DNA from: Lewinellaceae bacterium
GTDB lineage: Bacteria; Bacteroidota; Bacteroidia; Chitinophagales; Saprospiraceae
Assembly: GCA_020636355.1 (NCBI GenBank)
Contig: JACJYB010000006.1
Location: 254,763-318,762 of the forward strand
Direction of reading: 5' to 3'
Length of the DNA: 64,000 nucleotides
Shown: positions 19,178 to 28,424 of the stretch, piece by piece
How the letters are laid out: each line of letters opens with the position of its first letter
Numbering within the stretch: position 1 is the stretch's first letter
Program-made: the position numbers and the translations under genes
Notes under the pieces: model-generated
Databases searched by the model: none
What the model saw: the letters and a program-made list of their open reading frames with translations, nothing else
What the model was told of the DNA's origin: nothing

Positions 19178-19367
19178 GCGTGTTTTTGTGTTCAAAGCCT
19201 TAGACGAGGAAAACAAGTCAGGGTTTACCAAGTCAGGGAAATAAAAATGTTAGCGCTATGTTAAACCATCGCCCGTTCCCGTTTATATCCGGTCCAGGAG
19301 GGGTGGGTCTTTCGAAAATGCCTGAGATTGCATTATTTTTGTATTGTTCTAAACACAAAGGTTCGAC

Positions 19368-20525
19368 ATGATAAAAATTAGGCTCCTCGTTGCAACGCTA
19401 TTTATCAGTGCCTCGGCATGGTCCCAGGGTATTGAGTTTTTTCATGGCAGTTATCATGAGGCTTTTGCCATGGCCAAGGAACAAGGCAAGCTCGTTTTTG
19501 TGGACGCATTCGCTGAATGGTGCGGGCCGTGCAAACGAATGGCAGCTACCGTATTCCCCCAACCGGCGGTAGGCGACTATTTTAATGCAAATCTGATCAG
19601 CCTGAAAATTGATATGGAGAAAGGCCAGGGCCTGGAATTCCGGAAGACTTATCCGGTTTCTGCCTATCCGACGTTTTTTTTCCTGGATGGCGACGGGAAT
19701 ATTGTATCCAAGGTTACCGGTGCCCGTGGACCGGAACAATTCATCCAGGTAGCGCAAGCTGCCGTGAATAAATACGATCCCAGCGCAACCTTTGCCCAGG
19801 CCTATGAGGGCGGTGACCGCAGCTACGAGACCGTATATAATTATGTAAAATCATTGAATAAGACCCACAAGCCCAGCTTAGCCGTATCCAATGAATATTT
19901 GAATGCGCAGACCGATCTTTCGACACCGGAAAATCTGCGTTTCATCTACGAGGCCATGGTTGAAGCGGATAGCCGCATATTTGATCTTTTCATCGAACAC
20001 CGGGCCGGCATCGAAGCGGTAGAAGGCGCTGAAGCCGTTCAACAGCGGATTCTGAAAGCATGCCAGGCAACGGTGGACAAAGCAATCGAATTTCAATTTG
20101 ATGCCCTCGTGGAGGAAGCACAAATGAAGGTCAGGAAAAATTTACCCGGCCAGGCGGATGCTTTTATCGAGACTTCATCGCTGGCCTATGCAAAAGCTGC
20201 CGGTGATGCCAAAACCTATATGACCTTAAGCAAGGACCGGGTGAGCGGTTCGTATAAGAAGGACGCCAGTCGCCTTCACGAAGTTGCAGCTGAAATGGAG
20301 CAATACTTCAACCAGGATCCGGAAGCGATGGCCTATGCCGCGAAGCTGGCTAAAAAAGCCTGTGAATATGGTGGCCAGGCGCAGTATTATCTGACCTATG
20401 CCCAAATCCTGCTGCACCAGGGCAATACCAAAGATGCCATGGATCAGGCCAACCATGCCTTGAAATTAGCTCAGGACCGTAAAGAGGATTGTGGAGAAAT
20501 CGAACGCTTTATCAAGCAGATCTAA
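19368..20525 (+). CDS. Secreted thioredoxin-fold protein with C-terminal helical domain
   Basis: This exported thioredoxin-like protein has 385 residues. A signal peptide (MIKIRLLVATLFISASAWS) is followed by a thioredoxin domain of about 110 residues with the redox motif EWCGPCKRM (C52 and C55). The cis-proline region lies in VSAYPTFFFLDGDG. Residues of about 140-385 are helical and TPR-like. The family (thioredoxin plus helical tail) is common in Bacteroidota, where such proteins are thought to act as periplasmic disulfide reductases. It is divergent from the DUF1800 operon across a 190-bp spacer. A TATTTTTG at 19334-19341 resembles the Bacteroidota -7 element TAnnTTTG. Confidence 0.88.
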   Translation: MIKIRLLVATLFISASAWSQGIEFFHGSYHEAFAMAKEQGKLVFVDAFAEWCGPCKRMAATVFPQPAVGDYFNANLISLKIDMEKGQGLEFRKTYPVSAYPTFFFLDGDGNIVSKVTGARGPEQFIQVAQAAVNKYDPSATFAQAYEGGDRSYETVYNYVKSLNKTHKPSLAVSNEYLNAQTDLSTPENLRFIYEAMVEADSRIFDLFIEHRAGIEAVEGAEAVQQRILKACQATVDKAIEFQFDALVEEAQMKVRKNLPGQADAFIETSSLAYAKAAGDAKTYMTLSKDRVSGSYKKDASRLHEVAAEMEQYFNQDPEAMAYAAKLAKKACEYGGQAQYYLTYAQILLHQGNTKDAMDQANHALKLAQDRKEDCGEIERFIKQI

Positions 20526-20537
20526 AAGTGAACCTTG

Positions 20538-21326
20538 CTATTCCTCTTCGTTTGAAGAAGGTTGTACCAGCTGATCCTCCGGGTTTACTTCGTCCGGTTC
20601 ACGTGGTTCCAGCCAGAAATTATTATATCCCTCCCGGATGGTGATGTGGACCATCTGCTGATTGACCAATTCCAGGAGTGCCAGAAAGGTCACGATGGCA
20701 TGGATCCGGTTGGTACATTGATCGAAGATATCCTGAAATGAGGCTTTTCTGCCTATGCGTACGGAAGATAGAATGAACTCCTGTTGGTCCTGGATGGTGT
20801 ATTCGTAACGCGCGATGCGATGTACTACTGTTTTCTCCGCATTAAAGCGAGCCATCACCTGTTCAAACGCTTTTAACAATTTGAACAGGGTAAGTGATTC
20901 CAGCTCGACATCCACCAGTGCCCGGGTCGCCATTTGCCGGAGTTCCTGATTCACATTTCCCCGGCCAAATTTTCCGGCCTGGTCTTCTTCCATCTCACGG
21001 AGCTCATCCAGAACGCTTTTATAACGCTTGTACTCCAGTAAGCGCTCCACGAGTTCCTGGCGTGGGTCGATCTCTTGTCCTTCTTCATCCAGCGGCTTTC
21101 TTGGAATCAGCATCTTGGCTTTGATGCGCATGAGTGTTGCCGCCAAAAGGATAAATTCACTGGCAACATCGACGTTAAGTTTTTCCAGATGCCGGATGTA
21201 CTCCAGGAAGTCATTGGTTATCTTGGCAATAGGAATGTCATTGATATCCAACTCATCCCTTTCGATGAAGAACAGAAGCAGGTCAAAGGGACCTTCGAAT
21301 TGTTGTATTTTAACCGTGTAGGACAT
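20538..21326 (-). CDS. scpA: Segregation and condensation protein A
   Basis: ScpA is the kleisin subunit of the SMC-ScpA-ScpB condensin that organises and segregates the chromosome. This 262-residue copy begins with the near-invariant YTVKIQQFEGPFDLLLFFIE. It then shows the helical kleisin core (VASEFILLAATLMRIKAKMLIP) and the C-terminal winged-helix (IHAIVTFLALLELVNQQMV), and ends in an acidic tail. An upstream in-frame ATG at 21335 exists, but MSYTVK fits the family better. The partner scpB is not in this window, and the gene stands alone between unrelated genes. Confidence 0.95.
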   Translation of the reverse strand: MSYTVKIQQFEGPFDLLLFFIERDELDINDIPIAKITNDFLEYIRHLEKLNVDVASEFILLAATLMRIKAKMLIPRKPLDEEGQEIDPRQELVERLLEYKRYKSVLDELREMEEDQAGKFGRGNVNQELRQMATRALVDVELESLTLFKLLKAFEQVMARFNAEKTVVHRIARYEYTIQDQQEFILSSVRIGRKASFQDIFDQCTNRIHAIVTFLALLELVNQQMVHITIREGYNNFWLEPREPDEVNPEDQLVQPSSNEEE

Positions 21327-21432
21327 GGACCACAAAAGTAATGTTGAATATTGAATGTTATGTGGTCAATGGATATTTGTTTGTCCCGATGCTTGACGAA
21401 GCTTATCATTGTCGAACTTCTTAATGCAAATT

Positions 21433-21738
21433 ATGACCATCGAAGCATTCAATGAAATGGCTCTAAGCTTTCCCGGAACCAGCAAAAAGCCTCATTTTGA
21501 TCGCCAGGCATTCCGGACAACAAGAAAAATTTATGTCACGCTGCACGAAGAGTCCGCCTCGATTAATGTAAAGCTGACTCCGGAAACCCAATCGGTCTAT
21601 GCTGGAATCAATCCTTCCATCATCTTTCCTGTACCCAACAAATGGGGACAGCAGGGATGGACCACTGTGGATCTGATGCATACCCCGGAGGAGTTAATCC
21701 ATGAAATGGTGCACATAGCTTACGAGGAAGCCTTATAA
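21433..21738 (+). CDS. MmcQ/YjbR family protein
   Basis: This small protein of about 101 residues belongs to the MmcQ/YjbR group (double-wing DNA-binding-like fold). Typical features are the opening MTIEAFNEMALSFPG, the central FDRQAFRTTRKIYVTLHEE and SVYAGINPSIIFPVPNKWGQQGWTTVDL. Earlier in-frame starts exist at 21409 and 21424, but this start fits the family best. Function is unknown, although a DNA-binding role has been proposed for the fold. It is followed immediately by a bidirectional terminator. Confidence 0.88.
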   Translation: MTIEAFNEMALSFPGTSKKPHFDRQAFRTTRKIYVTLHEESASINVKLTPETQSVYAGINPSIIFPVPNKWGQQGWTTVDLMHTPEELIHEMVHIAYEEAL

Positions 21739-21741
21739 AAA

Positions 21742-21774
21742 AAAGGTTGCAGGAGCCTCACTCCTCCAACCTTT
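21742..21774. terminator. Bidirectional Rho-independent terminator between convergent genes
   Basis: The stem pairs AAAGGTTG (21742-21749) and AGGAG (21751-21755) with CTCCT (21761-21765) and CAACCTTT (21767-21774), with a single C-C mismatch and a 5-nt loop. A-runs precede the stem, so it can end transcription of the MmcQ-like gene on the plus strand and of the FadL-like gene on the minus strand. Confidence 0.85.
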
Positions 21775-21812
21775 CCCATTATAAGATTTATTCCGGACCT
21801 GTATCCGCCAGG

Positions 21813-23270
21813 TCAAAATTTGATCCCCAGGGTTCCCATGACCAGATGTTGCTGGGTGGTATTTTCGATGTTTTGGCCAGGACCTTCAATCAGTTGATAC
21901 GGACTGTAATCCGAACGGTCGTGCTGATAGCGGTAGGCCACGTCAAAAAACACCTTGTTTCCCCGAACTCCGGCACCGGTGGAAAAACCGGTATTATATC
22001 CGGTCTCAGAGCTATACGGGTTGTTTGCGACCTGAATGCCACCGCGTACACGGAAGTAACCCAGAACCCATTCCGCACCGGCCCGCACCTGATACCCATT
22101 CTGAAGCGCATCCTGGATCTGGGCATTCAGCTCGCCTTCATAGATCTTATCATCCTTAAACCGGAACTTGGCATTTTGGTATGGCACCCAGGCCAGTTCT
22201 GTTGAGATGAAGCCATTTTTACCCAGCAATATACCCACGCCGAGTTGCGCGCGCATAGGCAACACATAGGAATAACTGTATTCACCCTGCGGTGAATTTT
22301 CCGTATTCGTCTGGATATTATTGTCTTCCTGGTAGGAAAAGGTCAAATCGGTCGTATACGTGTCATTAAGCTTAATCACGGAAGGCGTATGAAAGGATGC
22401 TCCGACCCGGACTTGTTCATTGAGCAGATAGGTGGCTCCAAACTTGGCATGAATGCCCGAGCCGTCGGTACGCACATATTCCTCAAACTGAAGTTGTTCA
22501 AAATAGGGTATTTCATTTTGGTCGTCGTCTTCCTGATAGGTCTTACGTACTTCGTAATTGACAAATGGAATATTGACCGTTGCGCCTATGAGCAATTTTT
22601 CATCGTAATTCGCTCCAAGTCCTATAAGTAGTTCACTCATTCCCCCGCTGGCAGAAACAACCTGTTGTTTACTGGTTACTGCCGAAGGGTTCAGATCGTA
22701 ATCGCTTTCGTATTGATAGTTCTCATCAAAGTCATAAATCGCGCCGGTCACATAAGCTGGCAGGGTCTCAAAGGACCCCAGGGCATCAGGTGGCAAGTAC
22801 GAGGCTTGTTGCACCCATCGCTGGGTGATGGATCCGGTGGAGCGACCCATGATGGAAAAATTACGGTTGTAATTGGCCAGGCGGTTGAGACCTATGGCAA
22901 AGTTGGAGGTCTTCCACTTACCACGTTGTGGCCGCGTAACGGAAACAAGTCCTACGTTGTTAATCAGAAATTTGTTGGTTTGATCGGTGGCGCTACCGGT
23001 TCCGGACAAAAATTTGGAATTTACCGACAGGCCGGAGAATGCCGGCGTAAAATTAAATTCTGACCAGCGGAAAGCGCCGATACCGGCCGGATTCTGTGAC
23101 AGGGCTCCGAAATCTGCGCCCATTACGCCCATGGAACTACCAACGCCGACATGACGGGCGGTTCCGGTTGGATTAATGGCTGCAAAACGGGCGGCGTCGT
23201 TGATGGTTTGTGCGTTGGCTATGCCTGCCACCAGGCACCATACCAGCACCCAATGATACGGTTTCATCAT
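21813..23270 (-). CDS. FadL/OmpP1/TodX-like outer-membrane transport protein
   Basis: This is a predicted outer-membrane beta-barrel of about 485 residues. The start MMKPYHWVLVW at 23270 gives a clean signal peptide (WCLVAGIANAQ). The mature N-terminus has the plug-like TFAMPROT-type phrase SSMGVMGADFGALSQNPAGIG, and the barrel ends with an aromatic C-terminus (GTLGIKF), as usual for BAM substrates. These proteins admit hydrophobic compounds such as fatty acids or aromatics. Bacteroidota versions are often of unknown substrate. An extra 16 codons upstream at 23318 are open but contain no signal-like sequence. Confidence 0.88.
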   Translation of the reverse strand: MMKPYHWVLVWCLVAGIANAQTINDAARFAAINPTGTARHVGVGSSMGVMGADFGALSQNPAGIGAFRWSEFNFTPAFSGLSVNSKFLSGTGSATDQTNKFLINNVGLVSVTRPQRGKWKTSNFAIGLNRLANYNRNFSIMGRSTGSITQRWVQQASYLPPDALGSFETLPAYVTGAIYDFDENYQYESDYDLNPSAVTSKQQVVSASGGMSELLIGLGANYDEKLLIGATVNIPFVNYEVRKTYQEDDDQNEIPYFEQLQFEEYVRTDGSGIHAKFGATYLLNEQVRVGASFHTPSVIKLNDTYTTDLTFSYQEDNNIQTNTENSPQGEYSYSYVLPMRAQLGVGILLGKNGFISTELAWVPYQNAKFRFKDDKIYEGELNAQIQDALQNGYQVRAGAEWVLGYFRVRGGIQVANNPYSSETGYNTGFSTGAGVRGNKVFFDVAYRYQHDRSDYSPYQLIEGPGQNIENTTQQHLVMGTLGIKF

Positions 23271-23290
23271 GCTATGGATTCGTGCTAGAA

Positions 23291-23331
23291 AAAAGGGTGG
23301 AACAATGATAATTCTCACTATTCCACCCCTT
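23291..23331 (-). terminator. Rho-independent terminator of the Tyr/Ser-rich protein gene
   Basis: The inverted repeat GGGTGGAA (23295-23302) and TTCCACCC (23321-23328) closes an 18-nt loop. On the minus strand the hairpin is followed by a run of Ts (23294-23289 complement) and lies 24 bp after the stop codon of the gene ending at 23355. It also separates that gene from the FadL-like gene downstream. Confidence 0.8.
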
Positions 23332-23354
23332 TTGTATATACAATGATACTATTC

Positions 23355-24575
23355 TTAATGGTCGTTGTGTCCCCGGGGTGAATTGCTGCTGCTGCTTCTT
23401 GGCGAGGAGTTGGAAGATGAAGAAGAGCGTGAAGGGCTCATAGACGGAGAGCTGCTCCGTGTCGGCGTTGACGGGCGGTAGGTGCTACTTCCCGAACGGT
23501 TCATGCTTGGGCTGCTGCTACGCGGTGAATAACTCGGACTGCTGCTGCGCGTCGTGTTGTAGGTACGCGGTGAGCTTGAAGTTGTCGTACTTCTCCGGTA
23601 GGACGGGCTGGAACTCGTGCGCTGGCTACCGGAACGGTAGGTCGGCGTATTTGAAGTTCTTGGTGCCACCTGCGGGCTTCTTGATGTCGTCGTAGTCCGG
23701 GGTGATGCAGTCGATCCCTGACGGGTGCCGGAATAGCCATCCGTCCTGCGGGTCGGGTTATATACCCTGTCCTGATCGGAAGTCCTTGCTTGTGTGCGCG
23801 GGCTCACGACCCCACTGCGCTCATTGCCTGTGCGGCGATTTACAACCGTTGATCCCTGGTTAGCTGTGCTTAACCCAGGATTGAGGCCATTATTGGTGCG
23901 GCGAGGTGTTGAGACAACCGTTCCGCGGTCGTTGACTCCGATCCGGCGGGAACCGTAATAAGAACCGCGACTGCTCCCTGCATCGGTATTGCGGTAATTG
24001 TTATAGCCTCCATAATAACCATAATTGGAATAGCCGTATGGAGAGTAGGCATACGATGGTCCACACCAGGTGTTCCATCCGGACCCGTAATATCCATAGG
24101 AGCTAAAGGGGCTATAAAAGCTGGAATAACGGCCATATCCCCAGGGAGAATAATAACTCCACGGACTGGAATAGGAATCCCATCCATAACCATAACCGTA
24201 AGGATTCCATGCCGTAAACAGGCTGGGCCGGTAATAGCGGCTTCCGAAAAACAGATTCAGATTGACGCCTGAACGACTGTAGGAAGAATAAAACGGATCG
24301 TAATAACTATAATCCATGTAGTAAGGAGAATAATAGCTAAACCCTGCCGTAGGATGATAGAATCTGCGAATCCGCTGGGTATAGTAGTAATCGTAATCGT
24401 CGTAGTAATCGTATGCCTCGTCATCGTAGGCATAGTCATCATTCGGATATTCCTCATTATACGATACCGTGTACGACGCATCCATATCCGGATCGTAATA
24501 CAGGTCATCGGTTTGTGCATAGGACACACCCCCGAAGACAAGAACCAATAAGGAAAGTAACCATGTGTTTTTCAT
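23355..24575 (-). CDS. Secreted low-complexity Tyr/Ser/Arg-rich protein
   Basis: This 406-residue exported protein has extreme composition. The start at 24575 exposes a signal peptide (MKNTWLLSLLVLVFGGVSYAQ). Residues of about 30-75 are acidic and tyrosine-rich (DDYAYDDEAYDYYDDYDYYY), residues 95-205 are Tyr/Ser/Gly/Trp-rich (SYYSPWGYGRYSSFYSPFSS), and the second half is a Ser/Arg/Thr/Pro-rich low-complexity region with frequent RSSSPS-like units. No known domain is seen. Such segments are likely disordered and may be phase-separating, adhesive or surface-matrix forming. The gene has its own terminator and a 226-bp divergent spacer to proS. The call as an expressed gene is firm because the frame is long and starts with a signal peptide. 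The function is unknown. Confidence 0.8.
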   Translation of the reverse strand: MKNTWLLSLLVLVFGGVSYAQTDDLYYDPDMDASYTVSYNEEYPNDDYAYDDEAYDYYDDYDYYYTQRIRRFYHPTAGFSYYSPYYMDYSYYDPFYSSYSRSGVNLNLFFGSRYYRPSLFTAWNPYGYGYGWDSYSSPWSYYSPWGYGRYSSFYSPFSSYGYYGSGWNTWCGPSYAYSPYGYSNYGYYGGYNNYRNTDAGSSRGSYYGSRRIGVNDRGTVVSTPRRTNNGLNPGLSTANQGSTVVNRRTGNERSGVVSPRTQARTSDQDRVYNPTRRTDGYSGTRQGSTASPRTTTTSRSPQVAPRTSNTPTYRSGSQRTSSSPSYRRSTTTSSSPRTYNTTRSSSPSYSPRSSSPSMNRSGSSTYRPSTPTRSSSPSMSPSRSSSSSNSSPRSSSSNSPRGHNDH

Positions 24576-24802
24576 TGTGATAGGATTTAAGAACATCGTA
24601 TAATACCCGGACAATGTATAATGTGCAATTTATTACTTTTATGCCGTTTTTTCTGTTAATATCCGTTAAAGTAAGTTCTTGACACGTTATCAATTGTTAA
24701 GAGCGCACCTTTGAACGCTATCATTAAGACGTAAATAGAGCCGGGTTAGTTCCGATGATAACATAAATTTAACCTGGCCAGGCAATTGGAAATCAATGAT
24801 CT

Positions 24803-26269
24803 ATGAGTAAAGGCATCACTTCGAGAACGGACAATTATTCACAATGGTATCTGGACATCGTCAAGCGGGCCGACCTGGCTGACAACTCGGCGGTGAGAGG
24901 ATGTATGGTCATCAAACCACATGGTTATGCCATCTGGGAAAATATGAAATCCGCACTGGATCAAATGTTCAAGGAGACCGGCCATGTCAACGCCTATTTT
25001 CCTTTATTCATCCCAAAAAGTTTCCTTAGCCGCGAAGCGGAACACGTAGAAGGATTTGCCAAGGAATGTGCCGTGGTGACGCATCATCGCCTCAAAAATG
25101 ATCCCAACGGAAGCGGTCTGATCGTGGATCCTGACGCTAAGCTGGAGGAAGAGCTGGTCGTCCGGCCGACTTCGGAAACAATCATCTGGAATACCTATAA
25201 AGACTGGATTCAATCGTACCGGGATCTTCCATTGCTGATCAATCAATGGGCCAATGTTGTCCGGTGGGAGATGCGTACCCGCCCTTTTCTGCGCACGGCG
25301 GAGTTTTTATGGCAGGAAGGACATACAGCGCATGCCAGCCGTCAGGAAGCCATCGAAGAAGCAGAGCGTATCCATGAAATCTATGCCCGGTTTGCCGAGG
25401 ATTTTATGGCCATGCCGGTCATCAAAGGCCGCAAGACTGCCAATGAGCGATTTGCAGGTGCCGAAGAAACCTACACCATCGAAGCACTGATGCAGGATGG
25501 CAAAGCACTCCAGGCCGGGACCAGCCATTTTTTGGGTCAGAATTTTGCGAAAGCATTTGACGTACGGTTTCTCAATGAGAGCAACCAGGAAGATTATGTC
25601 TGGGCTACCTCCTGGGGGGTCTCTACCCGCCTGGTCGGAGGAATGATCATGACCCATTCGGATGATGACGGTCTGATCGTGCCGCCCAAACTGGCGCCAT
25701 TGCAGGTGATCATCGTACCGATCCCCAAGCCTGCCCCGGAACTGAATGAAGTAGCCGAAAAAGTGATGCGGGCCTTGCGGGATAAAGGGATTTCCGTCAA
25801 GTATGATATGGATATGAAAAACCGTCCTGGATTTAAATTCGCCGAATACGAGTTAAAAGGTATTCCGGTGCGCATAGGGATGGGCATGCGGGATCTGGAG
25901 AACAATCAGCTCGAGGTAGCCCGCCGGGATACCAAATCAAAGAGCATGGTTCCTATCGAAGGGATTGGCGACTATGTCCGTCAATTACTGGACGAGATCC
26001 AGGCCAATCTTTTCCAACAGGCAGTACAATACCGAGCCGAGCATATGACAGAAGTAAATGACTGGAAAACATTTACGGAAGTACTTGAGGAAAAAGGAGG
26101 ATTTGCTTCGGCGCACTGGGATGGCACAACGGAAACAGAACTTGAGATCAAGGAAAAAACCAAGGCCACCATACGATGCATTCCTCTGGACGCCAAAGAA
26201 GAATCCGGCACCTGCATCCTGACAGGGAAGCCTTCGCAAGGAAGAGTTTTGTTTGCGAAAGCATACTAA
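24803..26269 (+). CDS. proS: Proline--tRNA ligase
   Basis: Prolyl-tRNA synthetase charges tRNA-Pro. At 488 residues this is the shorter archaeal/eukaryote-like type that lacks the bacterial editing insert, as in other Bacteroidota. Class II motifs are clear: RPTSETIIWNTYKDWIQ, VVRWEMRTRPFLRTAEFLWQ, EETYTIEALMQDGKALQAGTSH and TSWGVSTRLVGGMIMTHSDD. The anticodon-binding domain follows, and the C-terminal domain of the type ends FAKAY. A short intergenic tandem repeat follows the stop codon. Housekeeping cytoplasmic enzyme. Confidence 0.97.
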   Translation: MSKGITSRTDNYSQWYLDIVKRADLADNSAVRGCMVIKPHGYAIWENMKSALDQMFKETGHVNAYFPLFIPKSFLSREAEHVEGFAKECAVVTHHRLKNDPNGSGLIVDPDAKLEEELVVRPTSETIIWNTYKDWIQSYRDLPLLINQWANVVRWEMRTRPFLRTAEFLWQEGHTAHASRQEAIEEAERIHEIYARFAEDFMAMPVIKGRKTANERFAGAEETYTIEALMQDGKALQAGTSHFLGQNFAKAFDVRFLNESNQEDYVWATSWGVSTRLVGGMIMTHSDDDGLIVPPKLAPLQVIIVPIPKPAPELNEVAEKVMRALRDKGISVKYDMDMKNRPGFKFAEYELKGIPVRIGMGMRDLENNQLEVARRDTKSKSMVPIEGIGDYVRQLLDEIQANLFQQAVQYRAEHMTEVNDWKTFTEVLEEKGGFASAHWDGTTETELEIKEKTKATIRCIPLDAKEESGTCILTGKPSQGRVLFAKAY

Positions 26270-26273
26270 AAGA

Positions 26274-26305
26274 AATGTTGAATGTTGAATGTTGAGTGTT
26301 GAATG
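26274..26305. repeat. Short tandem repeat of ATGTTGA units
   Basis: Four nearly perfect ATGTTGA-type units, with a GTGTTGA variant, lie between proS and the GH43 gene. A shorter similar stretch is seen at 21341-21361. Repeats of this kind are frequent between genes in Bacteroidota genomes. The last unit abuts the GH43 start codon. No function is evident. Confidence 0.6.
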
Positions 26306-28396
26306 GAAGGGCAAGGCTTTAAATTGATTCTCCTCAGATGCTTTATCCTGGTAATGGCTCTCCCCTTCCAGGCACCCGCCCAATCAACCTGGATGGCCGA
26401 TAATGGCAACGGTACTTATTCCAACCCTATTTTTTACGAAGAATTTTCCGATCCGGACATGATCCGGGTGGGCGACGATTATTACCTGACCGGAACGACC
26501 ATGCACACCATGCCCGGTCTGCCCGTGCTCCATTCCCGTGATCTGGTTAACTGGGAATTACTCACCTATGCCATACCGCGACTGGATCTGGGACCGGAAA
26601 TGCGCCTGGAAGACGGACAGGATATGTATGGACAAGGTATCTGGGCGCCTTGTCTTCGTTATCATAATGGAATATATTACATAATATCAAATGTAAACAA
26701 GCATGGTACCCAGCTTTTTACGGCTACCAATCCGGCTGGGCCGTGGAGTCATCAGCAAATGCGGGCTCACCTGCATGATGTCACCGTACTCTTTGACGAT
26801 GATGATAAAATTTATGCCGTATGGGGCTACAATGAAGTGAAAATGGCCCAGCTGACGCCGGACCTGATGGACGTAATTCCCGGAACGGAGCAGGTCATTA
26901 TTCCTGCCGGCAGCGGTGCCGGTGAAGGCAGCCACATCTATAAGATAGCCGGCAAATACTACATCACCAATACCAATTACGATCCGGTCTGTTATCAGGT
27001 TTGTCTGCGCGCTGACAAGCCGTACGGACCTTACGAAGTTCGGGTGATCAGTGCAGAAGAAAATCTGGGCGAGGCACAGCGATTGCGCATTTTCAATACC
27101 CAGGCCGGGCCTCCTTTTCCCATCATTCGTTATCCGGAAAATTATGTGGGTTGCATCCCCATGCATCAGGGCGGGATCGTCCAGGTTCAGTCCGGCGATT
27201 GGTGGGGTTGGTCTATGTTGGATTACAATTCTGTAGGCAGGGTTACAGCCCTCTCGCCGGTAACCTGGGAAGATGGCTGGCCCTATTTTGGATTACCCGG
27301 CAACCTGACCAGGACCCCACGAAAATGGGTTAAACCCAACACCGGATTTACTTCCCCCCGGCAGGCCCCGTTCGAGCGAAACGACGACTTTGATGGCCCA
27401 GCGCTGAAAAATAGCTGGCAGTGGAATCATGCTCCCCGCGATGATAAATGGTCGCTCAGCGAGCGTCCCGGATACCTGCGACTCCATACGCTACCAGCGG
27501 AAAATTTCTGGCATGCCCGCAATAGTCTGACCCAACGCGGCATCGGCCCGGAATCCATTGCCGCGATCGAAGTAGAAACCGGCCACCTGCAGGATGGTGA
27601 TGTCGCCGGCCTGGCACTGTTAAACCTGCCTTATGCCTGGGTAGGCATCACTCAATCAAAGGGAGAAAAATTGCTGCGCTTTTTTGATCAACAAACCGGA
27701 TCACAGATCAACATACCCCTCAAAAATGGCACCGTCTGGCTACAGGTACACGCAAATTTTAAGCACGATTGGGGACAGTTCAGCTATAGTTTGGATGGCA
27801 ACAAATTTATCGAGATCGGGGATAGGGTCGAACTACCCTACCAATTAAAGACTTTTCAGGGGGTACGGTATGCCTTGTTTGCTTTCAATGAGGACGGAAA
27901 GGAAGGCGGTTATGCCGATTTTAATCAAATGTCGGTTGAAGAACCACGTCATCTACCGCTTACGCAGCCTATTCCCTATGACTCCGTCATATCATTAACG
28001 AATCTGGCTGACTCCACGGTGCTGGTTAACTGGCGTAATCACCTCAGACCGGTTGATCCGAACAGTCCATTCACTCGCGATCATGCATCCGGTTTTCAGG
28101 TTCTGGACCGGGGCAACGGCCGTATTGCGCTTCAATCGGTATCCAGTGGCGGATATGTGACTGTGAAAGGACAGGCCGGCATGGCGGAAGTACGCATCGA
28201 GCAGGCCGACCAGGGGGATGCTTCGACCTTCCAGTGGGTAGACCTGTTGGACGGCACAATTGTACTAATGTCTCTTTACAACCACTGCTATCTGAACGTG
28301 GATCCGGGAGCCGGTAGTCTTTGTTCAGCCGACGCCAAAGGTGCACAACCCGATCGGAAAGGTGGTGCATGCTTTAGCTGGAAGACGATGAAATAG
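26303..28396 (+). CDS. Glycoside hydrolase family 43 (beta-xylosidase/arabinofuranosidase type), secreted
   Basis: This exported GH43 enzyme has 697 residues. A signal peptide (LILLRCFILVMALPFQAPAQ) is followed by the five-bladed propeller. The three GH43 carboxylates are visible: Asp50 in EFSDPDMIRV, the Asp in LHDVTVLFDDDDK, and the Glu in GAGEGSHIYKI. A GH43-type C-terminal beta-sandwich is likely between about residues 350 and 560 (DDFDGPALKNSWQWNH). The last 130 residues (GFQVLDRGNGRIALQSVSS, then SGGYVTV) look like a beta-trefoil or fascin-type module. It probably removes xylose or arabinose from plant or algal hemicellulose. The specific linkage cannot be told from sequence. Confidence 0.93.
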   Translation: MEGQGFKLILLRCFILVMALPFQAPAQSTWMADNGNGTYSNPIFYEEFSDPDMIRVGDDYYLTGTTMHTMPGLPVLHSRDLVNWELLTYAIPRLDLGPEMRLEDGQDMYGQGIWAPCLRYHNGIYYIISNVNKHGTQLFTATNPAGPWSHQQMRAHLHDVTVLFDDDDKIYAVWGYNEVKMAQLTPDLMDVIPGTEQVIIPAGSGAGEGSHIYKIAGKYYITNTNYDPVCYQVCLRADKPYGPYEVRVISAEENLGEAQRLRIFNTQAGPPFPIIRYPENYVGCIPMHQGGIVQVQSGDWWGWSMLDYNSVGRVTALSPVTWEDGWPYFGLPGNLTRTPRKWVKPNTGFTSPRQAPFERNDDFDGPALKNSWQWNHAPRDDKWSLSERPGYLRLHTLPAENFWHARNSLTQRGIGPESIAAIEVETGHLQDGDVAGLALLNLPYAWVGITQSKGEKLLRFFDQQTGSQINIPLKNGTVWLQVHANFKHDWGQFSYSLDGNKFIEIGDRVELPYQLKTFQGVRYALFAFNEDGKEGGYADFNQMSVEEPRHLPLTQPIPYDSVISLTNLADSTVLVNWRNHLRPVDPNSPFTRDHASGFQVLDRGNGRIALQSVSSGGYVTVKGQAGMAEVRIEQADQGDASTFQWVDLLDGTIVLMSLYNHCYLNVDPGAGSLCSADAKGAQPDRKGGACFSWKTMK

Positions 28397-28424
28397 TCTA
28401 CCCAGATTTTTAGTCAGCACCTGG

